The notes under the pieces were generated by a model that did no database searches, was not told the DNA's origin, and saw only the letters and a list, made by a program, of their open reading frames with translations. A stretch of 19,028 nucleotides of DNA from assembly GCA_013042825.1 (NCBI GenBank), contig JABDPL010000315.1:1-19028 (forward strand). The letters run 5' to 3'. The position numbers were made by a program, and so were the translations under genes. The DNA is from Flavobacteriaceae bacterium. Its GTDB lineage: Bacteria; Bacteroidota; Bacteroidia; Flavobacteriales; Flavobacteriaceae. Shown one piece after another: positions 14,873 through 19,028 of the stretch. Position 1 is the first letter of the stretch; each line of letters opens with the position of its first letter.

Positions 14873-16783
14873 ATGTGTGGTATAAATGGCATCGTTACCA
14901 AAGCCCTTGAAGACCCTGCCCAGTTATCTCGGGAACTGGCCAGGATGAATACCCTAATCTATCATCGTGGACCAGATGACCATGGAACTTACACTCATCA
15001 TACCGATTCCTATGCCCTTGGCATGGGGATGCAGCGTTTATCGATCATTGACCTGACCACAGGACATCAACCGATGTCTTCGGAAGATGGAGAAATAACC
15101 ATTGTGTTTAATGGTGAAATATATAACTATAAAAAACTGAAAAATAAGCTTTTAGAATCTGGTATCTCATTTAAAACTACAAGTGACACCGAAGTCATTC
15201 TAAAGCTTTACGAGCAACAGGGTTCGGCCTGTTTTAAACTCCTGGACGGCATGTTTGGCCTTAGCCTTTTCGACAGGTCGAAGGGCAAGATATTTATAGC
15301 ACGGGATTTTTTTGGCGAAAAACCGCTTTACTATACCAAAACCGACAAGTCATTTATCTGGGGATCTGAATTAAAATCGGTTGTAAGTGCTCTCGACCGC
15401 AAGCCCGGGATATCTAAACAAGGCATAAATTTATATTTCCGTCTAACTTATATTCCCGCACCTTTTACGATATACGAAGACGTTCACAAACTCGAGCCCA
15501 ATCATATGTTGGAGTATGATCTGACCATGAGTTCAATATCGATTTCAGCGATTCATCAAGAATTTGATAAGACGGCTTCAGATCTTTCTTTTGATGAAGC
15601 AAAAAAGCAGGCGAAGGACCGGGTATATAACAGCGTGGTAAGCCGGTCGGTGTCTGATGTTCCAATAGGTACTTTTCTATCGGGAGGCGTTGATTCCTCA
15701 ATCGTATCCCTTTGTCTGGCTCAACACAGCCCATCTAAGATCGATACCTTTTCCATAGGATTTACAAAGAAATCATACGACGAGACAGACAAATCAAGGA
15801 CAGTAGCGAAAATTATCGGCAGTAATCATCACGAATTCATTATCGGAGAAAAAGACCTCGAGGAAAATATCAACAGGATTCTACTGAATTTCGACGAACC
15901 ATTCGCAGACTCCTCTGCCCTGCCGACCTATCTGGTATCAAACAAAACCAGTGATTATGTTAAGGTTGCGCTTACCGGTGATGGTGGTGATGAGATTTTT
16001 GGCGGATACAACAAATATTATATCGGCAGCCTGAATTCAAAATATAAACGTTACGTTCCACAGTTCTTGCACAACACCGTTAAAGGCCTGACCAGGCCAT
16101 TACTCACAACCAGAGATGATAATCGTGGCAAGCGGTATAAAGTAAAACGAGCCTTGAATGCTGTTGATTATAATGATGATTTTTATTGGAACATTATTGC
16201 TCTGGGCCTCACTGGCCCAGAGATTCAGAGGTATCTTTTAAAAACCCACCAGGCGGAGGGGATATTCGACTATTACAAGCGGTTAACTGGAATTCACTCC
16301 CCAACATCGCTGAATGAATACCTGCAGATTGACCTCTGCTTGAGCCTGGAGGGAGATATGCTTGTTAAGGTAGACCGGACCAGTATGCTGAATTCTCTGG
16401 AATGCCGGGCACCATTCCTTAATCGTTCGTTACTGGAATTCACCCTGCGATTGCCTGAGGACTACCTGATCAAGGGTTGGAACAAGAAATATCTGCTCAA
16501 GGCCGCATTTGAAGACGAGTTCCCAAAAGGATTCCTGGATAAATCAAAACAGGGCTTCGGAGTTCCGGTTGGAGACTGGCTCCGCGGACCTTTGCGTCAG
16601 GAATTGGAGAAATATATCGACACACAATTGCTTGAAGATCAGAAAATATTTAATATTGATCAGATTTCCACCTTAGTGAAAAATCATGTGCAAGGCAAAG
16701 TTGACAATACCTTTAAGGTATGGACTTTTTATTGTTTTCAGAAATGGTACTGTAATACCTATCGCGACCTGACAGCTGCTTAA
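14873..16783 (+). CDS. Asparagine-synthase-like glutamine amidotransferase (second of two)
   Basis: A 636-residue protein with the full AsnB plan: Cys2 (MCGING), HRGPDDHG, MQRLSIIDL, FNGEIYNY (N80, E82) and SDTEVI in the glutaminase half. The synthetase half has the PP-loop S270-GGVDSS, LTGDGGDEIFGGY, KVDRTSMLNSLECRAPFLN and KQGFGVPVGDWLR. It is closer to canonical AsnB-like polysaccharide amidotransferases than the copy at 9983, and the two differ throughout, so this is not a recent duplication. Predicted role: glutamine-dependent amidation of a carboxylated sugar or other acid precursor of the glycan. A true asparagine synthetase role is possible for either copy but unlikely given the position between glycosyltransferases. 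Confidence 0.9.
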   Translation: MCGINGIVTKALEDPAQLSRELARMNTLIYHRGPDDHGTYTHHTDSYALGMGMQRLSIIDLTTGHQPMSSEDGEITIVFNGEIYNYKKLKNKLLESGISFKTTSDTEVILKLYEQQGSACFKLLDGMFGLSLFDRSKGKIFIARDFFGEKPLYYTKTDKSFIWGSELKSVVSALDRKPGISKQGINLYFRLTYIPAPFTIYEDVHKLEPNHMLEYDLTMSSISISAIHQEFDKTASDLSFDEAKKQAKDRVYNSVVSRSVSDVPIGTFLSGGVDSSIVSLCLAQHSPSKIDTFSIGFTKKSYDETDKSRTVAKIIGSNHHEFIIGEKDLEENINRILLNFDEPFADSSALPTYLVSNKTSDYVKVALTGDGGDEIFGGYNKYYIGSLNSKYKRYVPQFLHNTVKGLTRPLLTTRDDNRGKRYKVKRALNAVDYNDDFYWNIIALGLTGPEIQRYLLKTHQAEGIFDYYKRLTGIHSPTSLNEYLQIDLCLSLEGDMLVKVDRTSMLNSLECRAPFLNRSLLEFTLRLPEDYLIKGWNKKYLLKAAFEDEFPKGFLDKSKQGFGVPVGDWLRGPLRQELEKYIDTQLLEDQKIFNIDQISTLVKNHVQGKVDNTFKVWTFYCFQKWYCNTYRDLTAA

Positions 16784-16794
16784 GTTTTAACCTA

Positions 16795-17940
16795 TTGAAG
16801 AAATTAATTCGAATAACAACCATACCCAGTTCGCTGCGCACGCTGCTTAAAGGGCAACTGAGGTTTATGAATAACTATTTTGAAGTCATAGGTGTGTCAA
16901 GTGAGGGACCGGCAATGGAAGAGGTTCGGATAAATGAAGGCATACATACCAAGGCGATCAACATGACGCGGTCTATAACTCCGGTTAAAGATCTTGGCGC
17001 TACCTGGAAACTCTATCGTTATTTACGTCAGGAAAAACCCTTTATCGTTCATACGCACACCCCTAAAGCGGGTACGATCGGCATGCTTGCTGCCCGGTTG
17101 GCCGGAGTTCCCCACCGCTGGCACACGGTTGCCGGTTTGCCACTCCTGGAAGTAAGCGGATTGAAACGAATATTACTCGATATGGTAGAAAAGTTTACCT
17201 ATGCCAATGCCACAAAAGTATTGCCAAATTCAAAGGGACTTGAAACGATCATTCTGGAAAATGGTTATACCGGTATTGAAAAGATCCAATTAATCGGACA
17301 TGGCAGTTCAAATGGTATAAATACCGAATACTTTAACTCCCGCCAGGTCTCTTCTCAGGTAAAAGAAACCCTCATCACGTCACTGGGACTACCACCAGAC
17401 GCTTATGTTTTTGTTTTTGTTGGCAGGTTGGTAAAAGATAAGGGAATAAACGAGCTGGTAGAGGCTTTTGCTCAGGTTTCCAAGGCCCATGACCGGTGTG
17501 CACTGCTATTGGTTGGTCCGCGGGAAGACGAACTGGATCCCCTTGATGATGAAACGAACCGCATCATCAAATCAAACGACAAGATCTTTGAAGTTGGCAG
17601 TCAAAAAGATATCCGGCCTTTTGTGGCCATATCAGATGTTTTGGTTCACCCCAGTTACAGAGAAGGGTTTCCCAATGTCGTTCTGCAGGCAAGTGCTATG
17701 GGACTGGCGTGTATTGTGAGTGATATCAATGGATGCAATGAGATCATCACGCATGGAGTTAACGGACTGATCATTAAACCCAAGGATGTGGCCTCACTCA
17801 AGAATGCCATTGAACATGCAATGGCCGATCCCGATGGCATGCGGGAGATGGCAAGAAATGGCCCGGCTTTAATAGGTAAAAAATACAGTCAGGAGTATAT
17901 ATGGAATGAACTCTTAAAAGCTTACCAGCAATTGCGTTAA
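16795..17940 (+). CDS. PglA/CapM-like GT4 glycosyltransferase (TTG start)
   Basis: A 381-residue GT4 enzyme of the group that usually acts directly after PglC-type initiation. The start is TTG, giving KKLIRITTIPSSLRTLLKGQ, which matches the conserved N-terminus of Bacteroidota homologues; the next ATG would delete this strand. HTHTPKAGTIGMLAARLAGVPHR and HTVAGLPLLE are typical of the acceptor domain. The donor domain has VGRLVKDKGINELVEAF. The EX7E motif is changed: E290 is kept but the second Glu is Gln298 (REGFPNVVLQAS), followed by SDINGCNEII. I believe this Gln recurs in the subfamily, but could not check. It lies 11 bp after the amidotransferase and its stop abuts the initiator gene with no gap, consistent with the two acting in sequence. 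Confidence 0.88.
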   Translation: MKKLIRITTIPSSLRTLLKGQLRFMNNYFEVIGVSSEGPAMEEVRINEGIHTKAINMTRSITPVKDLGATWKLYRYLRQEKPFIVHTHTPKAGTIGMLAARLAGVPHRWHTVAGLPLLEVSGLKRILLDMVEKFTYANATKVLPNSKGLETIILENGYTGIEKIQLIGHGSSNGINTEYFNSRQVSSQVKETLITSLGLPPDAYVFVFVGRLVKDKGINELVEAFAQVSKAHDRCALLLVGPREDELDPLDDETNRIIKSNDKIFEVGSQKDIRPFVAISDVLVHPSYREGFPNVVLQASAMGLACIVSDINGCNEIITHGVNGLIIKPKDVASLKNAIEHAMADPDGMREMARNGPALIGKKYSQEYIWNELLKAYQQLR

Positions 17941-18558
17941 ATGAGCCTTTATAGAAACATAATCAAGCCATTCTTCGATTTCAGCAGCGCCCTGATCGCT
18001 TTGATCATATTTAGCCCATTGTTTTTCCTTATCACCCTTTGCCTTTTTGTGACCAATTCAGGTAAACCCTTTTATATTCAGGCGCGCCCGGGAAAGAACG
18101 AACGCATCTTCAATATCATCAAGTTCAAATCGATGAATGATAAAACCGATTCAAAAGGGGAATTACTACCCCCTGATGCGCGCATAACCGCCATAGGGCA
18201 ATTCATTCGAAAATATTCCCTCGATGAACTTCCTCAGCTGATCAATGTTTTAAAGGGTGAGATCAGCATTGTAGGTCCCAGGCCCTTACTTATTAAATAC
18301 CTGCCGCGGTATGATGAAATTCAAAAAACAAGGCATAATGTGAAACCCGGAATCACGGGTTGGGCTCAGGTCAATGGCAGGAATGCGATTAGCTGGGAAA
18401 AAAAATTTGAGCTCGATGTATATTATGTGAATAATATTTCATTTAAATTCGACCTCAAGATCATTTTTATGACAATAAAGAAGATTTTTAAATCTGAAGG
18501 CATATATGGTAACGACGATCGGATCGTTTCGGATTTCAAGGGAACCAAATCCCATTGA
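17941..18558 (+). CDS. PglC-like monotopic phosphoglycosyl transferase (initiating sugar-phosphate transferase)
   Basis: A 205-residue small phosphoglycosyl transferase that moves a sugar-1-phosphate from a UDP-sugar to undecaprenyl phosphate, beginning assembly of the repeat unit. The N-terminal hydrophobic segment (residues about 15-37) contains S25-P26, matching the Ser-Pro break of the PglC re-entrant membrane helix. Family motifs follow: QARPG (47-51), KFKSM (61-65), the catalytic Asp-Glu dyad D95-E96 in SLDELPQL, KGEISIVGPRPL, and PGITGWAQVNGRN. The length equals that of PglC rather than the longer WbaP. By analogy the first sugar is probably a diacetamido-trideoxyhexose (bacillosamine type) or another N-acetylated sugar, an inference supported only by family. 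The ATG starts directly after the previous TAA. Confidence 0.92.
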   Translation: MSLYRNIIKPFFDFSSALIALIIFSPLFFLITLCLFVTNSGKPFYIQARPGKNERIFNIIKFKSMNDKTDSKGELLPPDARITAIGQFIRKYSLDELPQLINVLKGEISIVGPRPLLIKYLPRYDEIQKTRHNVKPGITGWAQVNGRNAISWEKKFELDVYYVNNISFKFDLKIIFMTIKKIFKSEGIYGNDDRIVSDFKGTKSH

Positions 18559-18571
18559 TGCGATTTAATCT

Positions 18572-19028
18572 ATGAAACAGAATATATTATTTACCTGCGC
18601 AGGAAGGCGAAATTACCTGATAAACTATTTCAAGGAAGCCTTGAATGGTAAGGGATTGGTCCTTGCTGCAGATCAGGATCCTACAGCAGCAGCATTGATC
18701 GATGCTGACAAGGCTATTATATTGCCGAGCTTTTCCGAAAGTCATTATTTGGACGCCTTGCTTAAAGCCTGTTTGGATAACGAGGTATCGGCCATAATCT
18801 CTTTAAACGACCATGAATTGCCTTTGCTGGCTGATAATCGAAAGATATTTGAAGACCAAGGCATAAGGATTCTTGTTTCCGACAGTGAAGTCATCGATAT
18901 TACTTATGACAAATGGAAAACACATAATTTCCTTATTTCAAACGGATTTAATTCTCCGAAGTCGTATCTCAATTACGAGGATGTAATTGCGGCCATTGAA
19001 GCGGGTGAACTTGACTTTCCAATTGTTG
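18572..19028 (+). CDS. ATP-grasp protein, carbamoyl-phosphate-synthase-like (N-terminal part only)
   Basis: The ATG at 18572 opens a frame of 152 full codons that continues past the right edge. The start, KQNILFTCAGRRNYLINYF, and the later ADQDPTAAALIDADKAIILP, ISLNDHELPLLADN and DSEVIDITYDKWKTHNFL are typical of the pre-ATP-grasp domain and linker of CarB-like ATP-grasp ligases. Such proteins often stand next to PglC-like transferases and DegT-type aminotransferases in Bacteroidota polysaccharide loci. They form amide or similar bonds using ATP through an acyl-phosphate, but the substrate of this group is not known to me. The catalytic ATP-grasp core lies outside the window, so activity cannot be judged. 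It begins 13 bp after the transferase stop, so it belongs to the same run. Confidence 0.82.
   Translation, partial: MKQNILFTCAGRRNYLINYFKEALNGKGLVLAADQDPTAAALIDADKAIILPSFSESHYLDALLKACLDNEVSAIISLNDHELPLLADNRKIFEDQGIRILVSDSEVIDITYDKWKTHNFLISNGFNSPKSYLNYEDVIAAIEAGELDFPIV

Overview
The window looks like a chromosomal segment of a Bacteroidota bacterium, most likely a member of Flavobacteriia. The reasons are a long secreted protein built from SprB/PKD/Ig-like repeats, the style of the polysaccharide enzymes (MurJ-like flippase, EpsF-like transferase, PglC-like initiator followed by an ATP-grasp protein), the near absence of Shine-Dalgarno sequences, and a moderate-to-low GC content. I cannot name a genus. 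I see no rRNA, tRNA, insertion sequence, phage gene or CRISPR array.

Region 1 (1-4224, minus strand) is one open reading frame that runs off the left edge. It encodes a secreted protein with a signal peptide, a beta-propeller-like region of about 390 residues, and at least fourteen tandem Ig/PKD-like repeats of 70 residues (210 bp each). The ordinary ORF length is hidden because the stop codon lies outside the window. Within the array, six repeats form three 420-bp superunits with an alternating cysteine pattern.

Region 2 (4225-4561) is an AT-rich divergent intergenic region with no gene that I can see.

Region 3 (4562-19028, plus strand) is a tightly packed polysaccharide (capsule, exopolysaccharide or O-antigen) locus of the Wzx/Wzy type, continuing past the right edge. 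In order: GT4 transferase, GT2 transferase, MurJ/Wzx-like flippase, GT2 transferase, Wzy-like polymerase, asparagine-synthase-like amidotransferase, left-handed beta-helix acyltransferase, two GT4 transferases, a second asparagine-synthase-like amidotransferase, a PglA/CapM-like GT4 transferase, a PglC-like phosphoglycosyl transferase, and the start of an ATP-grasp enzyme. Most junctions are 0-15 bp gaps or short overlaps. The exceptions are the 141-bp and 76-bp gaps on either side of the acyltransferase gene.

Together the genes describe assembly of an oligosaccharide on undecaprenyl phosphate: PglC-like initiation, extension by up to six glycosyltransferases, flipping by the MurJ-family protein and polymerisation by the Wzy-like protein. 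The two amidotransferases, the ATP-grasp protein and the acyltransferase suggest a glycan decorated with amide and acyl groups. No Wza/Wzc-type export genes and no complete nucleotide-sugar pathway are in view; these probably lie to the right. The most distinctive observations are two separate amidotransferases in one locus, the lysine/asparagine replacements in the flippase cavity, and the alternating-cysteine superrepeat in the surface protein.
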